64,000 bases of DNA from Hygrocybe punicea (GCA_963556145.1 OY744470.1:1054001-1118000); one strand, 5' to 3'; positions 43,250 to 55,740 are shown, numbered from the stretch's first letter. Notes: generated from the sequence alone by a model not told the origin. Numbers and translations: made by a program.

Positions 43250-46200
43250 ATGTCCCATCCATTCGCTGCTCGATTGCCGACACCGACATCGACGCCGACG
43301 ACTGTGCCCCCGTTTCCCCACGATGCCCAGTATTCCTATTCCCAAGACGACGACCACAACGACGACGACAGCGACGACGAAGACGTCTTTGCATTTCTCC
43401 CGCCCAGCACCGCAGACCAGCAAAACACCGACGTTCTCTTCCAACAACAACAGCAACAGCAGCAGCAACAGCAACGCCAACTCCAACAACTACACCAACA
43501 ACTCCACCTTCCTGATCTCACCCCCGAACACGGACCCCCGCTCCCGCTCGACCCGCCCCATCTTTTCTCCTCCAAACTCGACTCCCCAGCTTCTTCTTCC
43601 TATCCAGACCCTCACTCGTTCGCCCACAATGTCCCCTCCACTTCCTTCCCATCTCGCCCCGTCCCACAAGCCTCTACCACCGCCGCTACTTCAACAGCAG
43701 GCGGGTCCCCATCCTCAACCACTTTCCGCGACGCCAATCTCCCCCTCCCCCAGTCTCTCAACGAAAAAGACTTGGAAAACCAGTCTCACCTGAGACCCTC
43801 CTCAAACAACGAGAGCTTGACCTCTCCCAGCATGTTGGAGGAAGACAGTTGCGTCGGTTCAATAAAGTCCGTCACTCCCTCTCGCTCCACCCTTTTTCTC
43901 ACTCATTCCTTTTTCTCAGAATGGAGTTCGACTTTGACGGCGTCGAAGACGAAGACAGTCCTTTCCCTGAAGTACGAGCTTCCGTCTCAAACATCGACGA
44001 TCCCGACATGCCAACCCTCACACTACGTATGTGGTTGGTTGGTCTTATACTTTGTATGGTCAGCAGGTACATACACACACACTCTTCTCCACCCCCGTCC
44101 TAACCCGTCTCACAGCGCCGTCAACGTCTTTTTCAACTTCCGCGCTCCCGCTCCATACGTGGTCCCACTCGCTCTACTCCTCATCGCCTACCCCTTCGGA
44201 AAACTCCTCGCCTTTTCCCTCCCAATCACAACCTACAGACTACCTCGTTTCCTCGGTTCAACAGAGTTCTCTCTCAACCCGGGTCCTTGGAACATCAAAG
44301 AACACGCCCTCGTTTTCATAATGGCAAACGTCACGGTCCAAGCTCCGTACGCGATGAACGCCATCGTCGTCATCGAGGAATTCTACGGCATAAACCTCGA
44401 CTATTGGTTCAATCTCGTATTCGTCCTTGGCACTCAGCTCACTGGGTTTGGCATCGCCGGTCTCTGTCGCCGCTTCCTTGTTTGGCCCGCCAGCTTGGTC
44501 TGGCCGCAGAATCTCGTCGTGTGCACTCTGCTCAACACCCTCCATGCAGAGGAAGACGAGGGCTCGGGTGGAATCAGCAGGTTCAAGTATTTTATTATCG
44601 TCCTCGTCGCTAGCTTCGTTTGGTGGATCTTCCCTGGCAAGTCTTTTCTTGTCGTTCCTTGCAAATACCCTTGCTCACAAACCGTCTTTCTCTCTCTCTA
44701 GGATTCATCTTCCAGGCCCTGTCCATCTTTTCCGTGGTTTGCTGGATAGTCCCACGTAATGTCCCCGTCAACCAGCTCTTTGGCGTACAGACTGGTTTGG
44801 GGATGAGCTTCATCACTTTTGACTGGACGCAGATCTCTTGGATTAATAGCCCCCTCATGGTCCCTTGGTGGGCAGAGATTCACGCTTTTACTGGCTTTGT
44901 CCTCTTTTATTGGATCCTCACCCCGATATTGTATTATACAAACGTACGTTTCCTTCTCCCCCCTTTCCCCAACTCTCTTCTCACTCACTCACTCCCTCCC
45001 TCCCTCTTAGACATGGCAATTATCCCACTTCCCCATCTCCGCCAACGTTCCCTACGACCGCTTCGGCCAACCCTACAACATCAAACGCGTCCTCAAACCC
45101 GACGACACCTTCAACCTAACAGCATACGAAGAATACTCGCCATTATACCTCCCAGCGACGTACGCCGTGACGTACCTGCTGGCGTTTTCTCTGACGACGT
45201 GCATCATTGTGCATACGGCGTTGTATCATGGACGGAGTTTGATTAATGGGGTGAAGAGGATCAAGGTGGAGCCTGATGATATTCATGCAAAGTTGATGAG
45301 GAATTATCCCGAGGTCCCGGATTGGTGGTATGCGGTTGTGTTTGTGATGTTTTTTGGATGTATGATTGTGGCTATGGAGGTGGGTTGGGTTGGGATTTTT
45401 TTTTGGGGTTGGGGCCAAGTGCTTTTCTTTTTTTTTTGCTGATGCATTTTGTGAAAGGTTTGGCATACGTCGGTCCCTGTATGGGCGTTGTTGTTGGCGG
45501 TCTTGCTCCCCATCATATATGTCATACCCGCGGGCTTCATCTATGCCATGACTGGCCAAGCGGTGCGTGTTTTTAGTTGTTAGTTTTTTCACTGTTTCTC
45601 ATTCGTTTACACCCCCCCCCACCCCCCACCCCCCTTTTTTTTATTCTTCTTGCCAGGTCCAAATCAACCTTCTTGCGCAGATAATTCCAGGGACGGTTCT
45701 GCCTGGTAACCCTCTTGCGAATATGGTGGGTTTTTCCGTTTCTTCTCTCTCTCTCTCACTGTCTCTCGCTCCTGTTTTCGCTTGACGCTTTGTCTGATGG
45801 TTTTTTTTGTTGTTGTTGGTGTGGAATTGTGGATGTGATACAGGTGTTCAAGGCGTATTCTGTGCAGACGTTGTTAGAGGCGATGTCGTTTGTGCAAGAT
45901 TTGAAATTGGGGCATTACGTCAAGATCCCACCGCGTGCTACGTTTCTCGGTACGTTTTTTTTATTTTTTATTTTTTTATTTATTTATTTTTTTGTCACCC
46001 CTCACCGATGTTGGTTGATCATAAAACTCGACTAACGATGTTTTTTTGTTGTTGTAGTGCAAGCCGTGGCGACGACGTTGGCGGCGTTCGTCCAGGTTGG
46101 GGTGAAGCAGTGGCTGTTTGCTAATGTCAAGGATATATGCCACCCGCACCAGGCGAGTTTCTTGACGTGTCCCCATAATCAGGTTTATTTCACCGCTTCT

Positions 46201-46984
46201 GCTATTTGGTGCGTGAACCTTGTTCTTTTGTTGTTGTGGGTTCTAGCCGCTCGCTCACCACAACACACATTCGTATAGGGGTCTCATCGGGCCAAGTCGA
46301 CAATTCGGCACAGGGTCCATCTACCACCCGCAACTATACGCGCTCGTTGTCGGAGCGCTAGTCCCGGTTCCGTTCTGGCTGTGGCAACGGCGCTACCCGA
46401 ATTCGTGGGCCAAGTTTATCAGTGTGCCTGTGATGTTGAATGGGGTGACGTTTATACCGCCTGCTACTGGGATTAATTATTCGTCGTGGTTTTTGGTTGG
46501 GTTTGTGTTTCAGTATTTGGTGAGGAGGGGGAGGTTTCCGTGGTGGAGCAAGTTTAATTATGTGACGAGTGCTGCGTTGGATTGTGGTGAGTGTTTTTTG
46601 GGTTTTTTGTTTTTTTTGGGTTTCGGCCGTTTTTGCGGGGGAGGGGGGGGGGGAGCTGGTGTTAATGTTGTTTCTTTTTTTTTAGGAACGATGCTGTCGG
46701 TCATTTTTGTGTTTTTCGCGTTACAGGTGAGCAAAAATGAGGTGGTGGTGGGGAGGTTTAACGACGGTCGCTGATTTCTCTCTCTTGTAGTGTTTCAATG
46801 GTGGAGTCAATTTTGAGTGGTGGGGCAATACGGTGTTTATGAACAGTGCGTGTTGTTTCTTTTTGTTTTTTTGTTATTGTTGTTGTTGATGGCGGTGATG
46901 TATTTCGTTTTGTAAATAGCTGCGGATTGGAACCGGACGGCGTTGAGGCCGATACCGATTGGTGGTGTGCCGATCCCGTTGTAG
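43250..46984 (+). CDS. OPT-family oligopeptide transporter
   Basis: This is a proton-coupled small-peptide importer with about 12-16 membrane segments. It has more than ten exons; the first are 43250-43866, 43920-44066 and 44116-44636. Exon 4 begins at 44702 and the stop is at 46982-46984. Family signatures are SLNPGPWNIKEHALVFIMAN (the NPG motif) and GHYVKIPPRATF (the KIPPR motif), plus NPGxxN-region neighbours such as WNRTALRPIPIGG at the C-terminus. The N-terminal cytosolic extension is long (over 200 aa), with an acidic run, a polyglutamine tract at 43443-43475 and Ser/Pro-rich sequence; this is unusual in length. Intron 44637-44701 starts with GC rather than GT, and phase supports it. 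Nothing appears broken. Confidence 0.93.
43443..43475 (+). repeat. CAA/CAG triplet repeat encoding polyglutamine
   Basis: A run of CAA and CAG codons encodes about 11 consecutive Gln followed by Arg and further Gln-rich sequence within the transporter N-terminus. It is likely to vary in length between strains. Confidence 0.8.
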
Positions 46985-47690
46985 GATGTGGGGGTGTCGG
47001 GAGGGGTGTGATGAGGTGTTGGGGTGTGGAGGATGGCGAGAGGAGGGGCATCAAATTTCTCTCCCCCCTTTCGTACACGCGCCAGTGCCAGTGCCAACCA
47101 ACCAACCTACACGAGCAAGAGTGCTAGCACAAGCAACAAGCCCAATACACACCATCTCCTCCGGGTTGCAAGCGAACTGAAAGGGATTTTTTTCTTTCTT
47201 TCTTCTTCCTTTCTGTCATTTTTTGTTTGTTTGTTTGTTGCAAATACCAGTATTCATTCACCATTCCCCCCATTCCCTTGTGTCCCGGACACCCCGGCAC
47301 GTCCATTGTTTCGATTTCGTGACCTTCCCCTTCTTTTATCTTCTGTCTGGTTTGTGGGTCGAGTAAGTAAGGCTAGTGTCATCTATGTATTTAATCTCTT
47401 TTTTTCATGTACAATTTGTACCCGATCATTTTTTCTGTCCGTGTCCATATGATAGATTTACCTTTTATTGCGATTGTCACAAACCAAAAAAAGTTTTTAA
47501 AGTCAGAGGACCCGGGACCGGGTAACTGGTGAAATACTCTATACCAATCCACATAGTTTCAGAGGGAAAGTTTGTTTACCTTCAGAGGGCTATCTTTCTC
47601 TGTATTTATGTATTTAAAGTATTTGTTCTACAGAGAGTTATAGGTGAATTGTTCATTTCAGTCACTCCAACTTTTATTTGCATTTGCCTA
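46985..47690. other. 3' flank of the OPT gene, no gene seen
   Basis: T-rich sequence with TTTG repeats near 47220-47240 and no supported frame. Transposon sequence begins about 47690. Confidence 0.4.
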
Positions 47691-48780
47691 ATCCGTCCAG
47701 TCACAGGTCGAGATACACATGACTCGGAAATTTCCGAAGCTCTGGGTATAAATAGTAACTGAGTGCAGCATGTCAACCTTTTCTTCAATTGCCAGGGTCA
47801 ATTGGTCAAATGATGATGGCAGGCTCAGGCTAGATTGAAATGGTGAGAACCAAAAGGTCTCAGAGACAGCTACAAGACAGCTGGACTGACAGATTGTTTC
47901 TCCCAGAGTGAACAAAGAATCTACATAACTTAGAGTTCACTGAGGACAGTCACAATCAGTAGTGGGGTTCTGACATAGAACCACTGACAAGGTCTTGGGC
48001 CCACATTTTATGGCTTTGAAATGCAGGAATAAAAGACAAAGGGCTCTGCAGAAAGAGTGGGATTCAAAGCCCAACCTTCAGCTACATAATGACTTCTGTG
48101 GAGCTCAGGCTTGAGGCAAAATTGGTCCATAAGGGTCATACCAAGGGTTATCTTGATGAGGAAAACCATGGCAATGGTGGAGTTTCTTCTGGTGTCTTGA
48201 CTCTGCTCATATCACTCTTCTTCCTTTTCTCAGATTTTCTTTTCAACACAAAATTTACAACCAGTGTGTTTCCTTTTCATTATTTCACTGTCTTCCCATA
48301 CCAACATTTGTTTGTCCCTTTGTTCAGTGGGCCCCTATGTACTGATAAATTATTCTCACAATATAACATGCTTACATATTTTTCTAGTTGATGATACATT
48401 GGAGCATCTACTCCAAGAAGATTAGCAAGGGCTCTCTATCCTCTGACTCCTCTGACTGCACTGATCTCTGGGAGAACAACAACCATGACTCCAGTGTTTC
48501 TTCCATAGAGTCCTCTCACTATGAGGTCTCCAAGCCTGAGGCACATCTTTACTATTTCGGTCTCTGGAGTTACAGATACTGCAGTCCCAAGTTAATCTTC
48601 ATGACCTTGAAGGGTGGCTTCCCAGCACCCTTGGGCCCAGAGCAAGGTGCTTGTCTCATGTGGCTCCTCCCAGTCTACAAGCATAACAAGCTTTGGAATG
48701 CTGATCTGGGCGTGACTATTTGTTCTGTCATCAATATGTTGTGGTTATCCCAGGCCAGGTATCTGGTGCCTCCATAAAAC
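47690..48780 (+). mobile_element. Degenerate Ty3/gypsy-type element, 5' part (copy 2)
   Basis: Homologous to 10010-11000, including ACATGACTCGGAAAT, GTATAAATAG and AACACAAAATTTACAACCAG. The two copies differ by several indels. The pol part found after copy 1 is absent here. Confidence 0.6.
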
Positions 48781-49509
48781 AATGTTGTGATCTGGATTGG
48801 TTTGATATGGTGAATCCATTTTGACAGTTTGTGTGATGTGCTTGCCTGCTTCATGACCCTGGTTATGCTTCTCATTTTGCCTGCAAAAACCTCATCACAT
48901 AGCAGCATTGGAGTTGGAAACTGCTCTTGGTTCTTGTCAGTGGCCTACTTGATCAGCTAAATGGAATGGCTTGCCTGAGTGTCTAATAGCTTGCAATTGG
49001 ACCAAAGCCTCCTGGGAATGTGGGTGAGCAGGGTCATGCAACCTTTGGCCACTTCATGCGCATAACTGGCCAAGTCTTCTAATGCCAAGGTGAGAAACTG
49101 TGTGATTACACATAAACATTGAGGCTCTTTCTTGAAAGGTTTGACGGGTTGCCTACACTGGGGTCATAACTGGCAGCGATCTCAACAGATTCCAACTGCA
49201 GGCCTTGTCAATAAGCTGATGTTAACAGCACATTGCTCCATGCAATCGCTAGCTGTGGATGCTTGAGCATCTGTAGCATGTGCTTCCATGGCAGGCTTTG
49301 CTTAGAACCTGTCTGATAAGCCAGAACAAGCTTGTGCATACAGGCCACTTTGTCTTGTCTGTATTCAAGTGTCCAGTGCAGGTTTATGACGACACTGACC
49401 ATGCCTGTCCATCTGTCCATGTTGGTGATGCCAAGGCAAAGATTGTCCATGTTGAGAATGATCATATAGGCTCACAGCAGGATCACATCATCTGCTGCAC
49501 ATTTTGACT
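48781..49509. other. Transposon debris
   Basis: No domain recognised. A plus-strand frame at 49280-49507 and its antisense at 49208-49465 are both open, so neither is compelling. Confidence 0.3.
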
Positions 49510-49884
49510 TCACTTATAATGATCAGTGCAGATATGTGGACCCTCACCTGTTGGTGATATCTCTACCCACCAATAACCTGAACCATTGTGCATCTTTGAG
49601 GCTACCAATCGATGGCCACCATCAAAGATATCCACCATCATATTTGGTGGGGCAGCGGCATTCTTGGGCAGCCTGGTGAGTATGTCCCAATCATAACAGG
49701 TGAAGCCTTTGAGTGGCTGTCTGAAGATCGCTTGACCTGTTTTCATGAGCTCTGACAGAGCATCAACATGGGCCTGGTTGAGCTTGCGCTGCATATCGTG
49801 TGGCCTGAGTGGAGGTGTGTGAACACAAAGCAACACGTGATCTTCCTCCATCAGTAGCCAAAAGAGAGAAGAGTTTGCTGACAT
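49510..49884 (-). pseudogene. ParB/DGxHR-like domain fragment, transposon-associated
   Basis: The 124-codon frame contains HVLLCVHTPPLRPHD, KLNQAHVDALSELMKTGQAI, a Pro-rich spacer and IFDGGHRLVASK followed by GYWWVEI. The order 'n.aH...L...M..G' then 'DGxHR' is the layout of ParB/DndB-type DGQHR domains, here with DGGHR. The sequence is probably one exon of a larger element gene with the acidic frame at 50387-50986 upstream on the same strand. Confidence 0.5.
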
Positions 49885-50386
49885 GGTGGTTCAAGTTCAA
49901 GAGCATAAAACACAGGCTAAGACTGACCTCATTTTTATTTGAATACAATTACAAACAAAACACAACAAAACACAATACAATATACAAAACACAACACATA
50001 CAAGATGAAACAAAGCAAAGTGAAAAAAAGACAACAGCAGGACACAGTAGCAAAACACAGTAGCAAACACAACCCAAACAAAGACAGCAAAGCAAAGTCC
50101 AACAGATAACATCAGCAATACATGCCAGTATGTAGATAGATGTCTCACTGCTTGCCTCAGTCATCCCTGTCAGCCCACATACAATCTGCCAAGTCACTCA
50201 TGGCCCTCATGACAGTTGCTCTCCTCTCTGGATCCCTGAGCATCCAGCTGATCTTTGCATCCTTGACCATGGCTGCGATGATGAGATGCACGCTGTCCTC
50301 ATGGGGTTCAGACTCGAGATCAGTCTCACTTCCTGTTTCATTGGGGTTGTCGGGCTGAGGAGAGGCTTGCTTACCAGGTTCGCCAT

Positions 50387-50986
50387 TTAGGACTGGTACA
50401 TCATCGTCATCATCTTGTCTGAGTGTGCTGCAGACACCAATGAATCCTCAGACTCTGGAGGATCATCATCCAACTCATCCTCATCATTATCTGACTCCTG
50501 AGAACCCTTTGACTGTTTTGCAGGCTTGGTGGGCTGCAGATAAGCAGCGCTGTCAGATCTGTTGCATCTTCCTAGCATGACAGGTTTGATTATTGGAAGT
50601 TGTTTTCCACTGTGGCTGGGATTTCGCATGTCAGCTGCCGGCTTGGGATTGTTGGGAGCTGTAGTTATGGCAACTGATGTTGGATTGAAGAAAGTATGAG
50701 GAGGGGGCATGGCTGTCTTGGGGGGAGCTGGAGGTGGAACTGGGGCATTTGTTCCCTGGACGCTGTTTTCAAAGAAGATCTGTAAGTCATCTGGAGGTGG
50801 AATCGGTGCATTGGTTTCCAGGGGATCCATATTTGTATTGCTGTCTTCAATGGGGATAGGGTTGAGGACTGAGTCATCATCAACCAGCATGATGATGTTG
50901 TTGTCTCCTGTGGGTGGGGTGTCGTTGGGCCTGGGCAGATACTGCTGGATGTCCACATTGACAACTGCAGGTCCCTCCTGTTCCAA
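50387..50986 (-). other. Acidic, proline-rich open frame upstream of the DGxHR fragment
   Basis: A 199-codon frame has PPP-rich stretches, then an acidic block with QESDNDEDELDDDPPESEDS. This composition is common for disordered parts of fungal transposon proteins. It could be the N-terminal exon of the gene that includes 49510-49884. Confidence 0.4.
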
Positions 50987-52425
50987 TCACTGGTGCAGTT
51001 CCAGGCCAAGTCCCATTGCTGGGATTGGTCCGGCTTGACGCTGCGCTGCAGAGATATACTCTGGATTCTTGACAAGGGCAAAGACTGGCACTGGAGGCAG
51101 AGGTGGGGTCGCCACTCACACTGGCTCTGTCAAGAACTGGCATCGATATTTTACTGAAAAACTCAAATGTGACATCACTTACCCACTGGCACCTCTATCA
51201 GCTCTCCAGGCAGGAGTATGGTTCCTGGCTGAAACCCAACCAAACGAAGAACTTGCACATAGAGCGAATTTTGCTGGCGAATGACCCACTTCATTTGATC
51301 CTCTATGACATGACTCTTGGCAGCGGTAGGTCAATTCGTTGAGGGAATGACAAACTTCAGGAACTCGGCGTTCAACTTGACCTTGTGGGCCCACAGGAAA
51401 CACATGATCTGCCAGTCATTGCAGAATTAATATCCAAGTAGGGTGTGATCTGTGCTCAGTGCGGTTTGCTCACCAATGTCCGAGCCTCCACTGTTGCCTC
51501 AAGCACTTGCTGTGATAGCGGCTCTGTCGATTCATTGGCCCATTGCTTGCCTCTGTGGGTTGCATGCAGGGCATATCAAATTTGTCCCTCTGGATACTCA
51601 TTCCAGCCATACATGTAAGCCATGGGGGAAGCTGCCCTGGATTGGGAATTCTTGACACACAGCAATCTGTGAACCAAGATTCATTCCAAGGTTGTTAAAC
51701 TCCTCAAGGTGCAAGACATCAAACATTCCTCTGTCAACCTTGTTTGCTTCAGCTGGGTTGAAGGATGAGAGTATGTTGTCTGGGCCCCATCAGTGTTATG
51801 ACCACAGCTCATGGTTATATGAAAAATGTTTGTGTCATTGAGAAGAAGTTCTTCAAGAACTTCAAGGGAAACATGCTGGACTTACATGTGTGCTGATCTG
51901 TCTAGCCAAAATTTTCTAATCTAACTAGTCATATTCCAGGGTCTGGAGATCAATATGGGCCAAGTTTGTACCCTCATGTTGATGTGCCTTCTGACTTTTA
52001 CTACCCAGCCAAATGCCTCCTGAAGCTCTGAGGTATCCAAAGAGATATGTAAGCCCAACAACAAGAATGAGCCCATGCAATACATTATAAAGCATGGCCT
52101 CACCACACTCACCATGATCAGTTTCCTGACTGGATTCAGGTCTGCCCACAGCATGGTGCAACCCACCACACCTGATTTGGCATCAACATGATAGGCCAGG
52201 GCTTCCTAATTGCCCACACTATCACTTTGCCCCAGAATGCAGGATTAAGATCTGAACAGCCAATCAGAATGCCCATTTATGTACCATGTCTCAGCTTATA
52301 ATATAGAAGAATGTATTGGAACATCCCACTGGATCATGTGCAGTGGATTTGTGTGGTGGGGGTCACATTATTAAATCTAAAATTTAGTTGACATTTTCTT
52401 CTTCCTAACCACCATTCCCAACTAT
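50987..52425. other. Mixed transposon fragments
   Basis: The part 51650-51770 repeats the TTGACACACAGCAATCTGTG segment also seen at 10997-11090 and 53638-53750, so it is gypsy-type debris. The rest is unassigned. Confidence 0.45.
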
Positions 52426-52427
52426 CA

Positions 52428-52683
52428 GATGACCTCTAGAGGACCAACAAACTCAGAAAGGTTTGTCATTGTGGTGGGCCCCTCTCCCCATTGCGTGGCA
52501 ATGTGCTACAGAAGTGAAAAGTTTTGTGAGAGGGGGGTTACTTGGTTTGTCCCCATCTTTGGATGACCTCTACCTTTTGGTAGAAGACCAACAAACTCAG
52601 AAGGGTTTGTTGTTGTGGTGGACCCCTCTCCCCATTGCTGAACAATGGGCTACAGAAGTGGAAAGTTCTATGAGAGGGGGTTA
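52428..52683 (+). repeat. Tandem duplication, about 132-bp unit, two copies
   Basis: Both units contain ACCAACAAACTCAGAA, GGTTTGT, GTGGTGG and CCCCTCTCCCCATTGC, and end near GAGAGGGGGTT. The first runs 52428-52548 and the second about 52561-52683. Confidence 0.75.
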
Positions 52684-53575
52684 AAATGAGCTAATCTGGA
52701 TCAAACTTTGTGTTAATAGCTACTGTCAACCCCTGAATTCAGTCTAACCTCCTGCAAACAGCTTTTATTGCAGTCACAATAAATATCTGTCTCAATAGTG
52801 TCAATAGTGTCCATTTACAGAACACATAGCTGAGAGGCTAAGTTTTGGACAACAGAATAAATATAAATATTACCTGGTCAGGCTAATGTCATGTGAGTGT
52901 TCAACTCTCCAACATGACCAATATGATTTTGAAATCACCCAAACTTGACAACAACCTCATGGATATCAAGTTAGTAATGAGATATTGAGATACAATGGGT
53001 CAATAGATACATGTGTGAAGGAGGGAGTCAGATTTCATTACTATTTCCACCTGCATTTGGGATATGATTAAGCAGGAACCTGTAAATGATGGCTTTAGGA
53101 TGTTCCCCATTCACTATGAGCCTCACTGGAACCAGCTTAACTATAGCTTGGTTTATAAGAGCAAATGAGTACAAGGAAAATCTGGGGGCCATGAGTTATG
53201 TGCAGCTCTGGCTTATAGGTCAAAGTTCATACATTACTTGGCCTGATCAAGGGACAAGATTTGGGCTGTTGTACACCAAATGATGGAAGCAAACTTTCTC
53301 ACTCAACTTTTCAAGCATTTGTCAATTGCCATTGCAATATAAAGACACTGCAACACTACCTATTCCAAAATTGGCACCTGTGATCCGGGCACCTGGGATC
53401 CAGCCACCTTATTATTGGGACACCAAATTCTCACAGTTACAAAGTCAGCAGTCACATGGTTTCAAAAGTATTCCCAGGGCTTCAAAATTGTTCCCATGGC
53501 TTAGCAAATTAGAGTCTGACCCTGAGTTGAAAAATCCACAGTATAGAACAATTCCTTTAGAGGGACTCACAACAG
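52684..53575. other. No recognisable feature
   Basis: AT-rich with short frames only; CAATAGTGTCAATAGTGTC near 52793 is a small direct repeat. Confidence 0.3.
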
Positions 53576-53579
53576 GCAT

Positions 53580-53885
53580 GACAAGCTCGGGAACGCTGAT
53601 CTGTGCATGACTATTTGTTCTGAGGTTCATGATGTTCTTGACACACAGCAATCTGTGAACTGACATTCATTCCAAGGTTGTTATACTCCTTAAGGTGCAA
53701 GACATCAAACTTTCATCTTTGAACCTTGTTTGCTTCAGCTGGGTTGAGGAGGGGGACAATGAGGACAACAAGGACAACAAGGCTGACAAGAACAACAAGG
53801 ACATCAAGGTTGAGGACATCAAGGTTGTTCCCATGCAACAGAGTTGTTACCACTCTTGTCATGATTTTGGTGGGAGCCTTGCCTG
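53580..53885 (+). mobile_element. Ty3/gypsy fragment (copy 3)
   Basis: Matches 10942-11180: GACAAGCTCGGGAACGCTGA through the GACAACAAGGACAACAAGG repeats to CCATGCAACAGAGTTGTTAC. It ends where solo LTR copy B begins. Confidence 0.65.
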
Positions 53886-53891
53886 ATATGA

Positions 53892-54765
53892 TGTAGATGC
53901 GGGTTCTTGGTGGCTTCGGAACAATAAAGAGAAATGAACCTAACCAAAGGGGTGTCAGCGTAGAAGTGATGGTGGATAAGTCAGTGTCGGGAGTAGTAGT
54001 AATAGTAAGGGAATGTAAGTAAAATATAAAGCCACCGTGTAAAACTAAACAAATAACGATGAATCCAGCGATGAACGGAGTGAAAACGGACAAGTAATGA
54101 AGAACCCAACGATGCTGACGATGTCGGGTATGGTGGGTTGGGTTGGGTCAGAAACAATGAACGAATATATGGGAACAACGATAAAGACGACGAAGTGGAC
54201 TATAAAAAGCTAAGGGTCTACGTGGACAAGCATTTGAAGGGATTAAAAGGCAATTCTGACTATAGGGAAACGGGGACTAAGGGTATCTTTTTTTTGTACG
54301 GTCGTCGGGGACCATTTTTATAGTACATGTGTGTGTAGCTACTTTCGGACATGTCTACATTGGCCGATAGAAACTACAAAGAAAAGCTGGAATGGGGATG
54401 TGGAAAGGGGGGTTGCAAAGCGATGAAGACAGGAATATGGAGGAGAAAATGAATATCCATGAAAAAGATGGAAAATGTCCTACATATCTCCGAAAGGACG
54501 AGGGGATGCATAAATATGGTAAGTCCGAAGTTGGGGATTGACTCCGATGAGATCCATCTTCTAGAATTGGAACTCTGAGGTGTTTGAGGCTGCCGGATTT
54601 GGTCCGAACGCGGCCGTCACAAAGCAGCATACATCGGGTCACATCAGGTCACATCACGCCGGGTTACGTCGGGTTGGAATGGGAATCGTTTGGAGGTGTC
54701 GGATTCGTCCGGATTCGTGTTATATCGGCGATATGGACTCAGAGGGACATTGAGTCTCTACAACA
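53892..54765 (+). mobile_element. Solo LTR, copy B (874 bp)
   Basis: Begins TGTAGATGCGGGTTCTTGG and ends CTCTACAACA. It aligns with the minus strand of 11642-12539 over its full length, so the two copies are inverted relative to each other. No clear target duplication is seen. Confidence 0.6.
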
Positions 54766-54776
54766 AGGTTGCATAC

Positions 54777-55150
54777 CACTCTTCCAATGACATCCTTGAC
54801 CTCCTCAAGCAGCATGACATCTTTGATGTTGAGGTTTCATACCACAAGTTAGTGGACAGGACCTGCAGTGGTCCTGAGCTTTTCGCATCCATCTCTGATC
54901 CTGACTCGCTCAAGGCTGTCATTGATCCTGTGACTACTGAGCTTGGCCTGGCTATTGCTGGCTTGAAATCACTCAAGAGCCAGGAAACAATGGGCTTCTA
55001 CTTTAGAGTCGGTGAAAATCTCTACACCATCACAGCCTGCCACATCATTTTCCCTGATGACAAGGCAATAATCCCTATGCCTACATCAGTACATTCTTTT
55101 CCCTGAGCAGATAAGTGCAATTCTGACTACATCTACCTACCTGGGCCTAA
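54777..55150 (+). pseudogene. Fragment of an Agaricomycete protein family with trypsin-like ITAxH motif
   Basis: The frame reads NDILDLLKQHDIFDVEVSYH, GPELFASISDPDSL, GLAIAGLKSLKSQETMGFYF and RVGENLYTITACHIIFPDD, then a stop, then GPKKEVELKKWR. Family members begin 'ndvLdLL..y.I.DVeV.yrES' and have 'FRV...LYaiTaRHvLF', where TARH resembles the histidine box of trypsin-like proteases. Only the N-terminal third remains, truncated by a stop at 55104-55106. Confidence 0.5.
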
Positions 55151-55740
55151 GAAGGAGGTTGAGTTGAAAAAGTGGAGGTGGGTGATTTGGGAAAAGGGTG
55201 GCGAGACAATGGATTGGTGGGTCCCAATCTCTCACTTTCAATGCAAATGAGACATGGAGGGTCAAGTCAAGACATGGAGGGTCTAGTCAAGTCAGGGGTG
55301 GTCAAAAACTGTCTGGGAGGGGGTCTTCTACACTCTGCAGTGTTGTAGAAATCAACGACCATGTTATTTGAGGGGTATTAAGTTTTGAATGTTTGGTTTT
55401 AGGCGACCATTGGTCCTCTAGGCTATGAATCATGGAAATGGTCAGGAATAGTGAATAACTAATAATATTTGAGACCAAAGTCTCATGACACATAGGTAAA
55501 TATCAAAAAACAGATGGGTTCCATCGCTTATTTCTTATTACAGCTAAAGTGCTGAAGTCAGATCCTATAAAAATATCGCATTTGGAATATGAATTTTTGG
55601 CACTGTGAGTCCTGAAATATTGTCAAAGATGACTGAATGTGAGGTTAGACAGGGATAGTGGTCAGAGTAGTGTGAGAAGGAGTGGTGGTGAGACAAGGAG
55701 TGGTGAAATAGTGTATGAGAGAACATGGTGAGTACATAGG
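55151..55740. other. No recognisable feature
   Basis: There is a short duplication of GACATGGAGGGTC near 55252-55286. No gene is supported. Confidence 0.3.

Noticed and set aside
42869..43489. Minus-strand frames opposite the OPT start (Leu/Val runs)
   Set aside because: The leucine and valine runs are antisense of CAA/CAG and GAC repeats in the transporter N-terminus.
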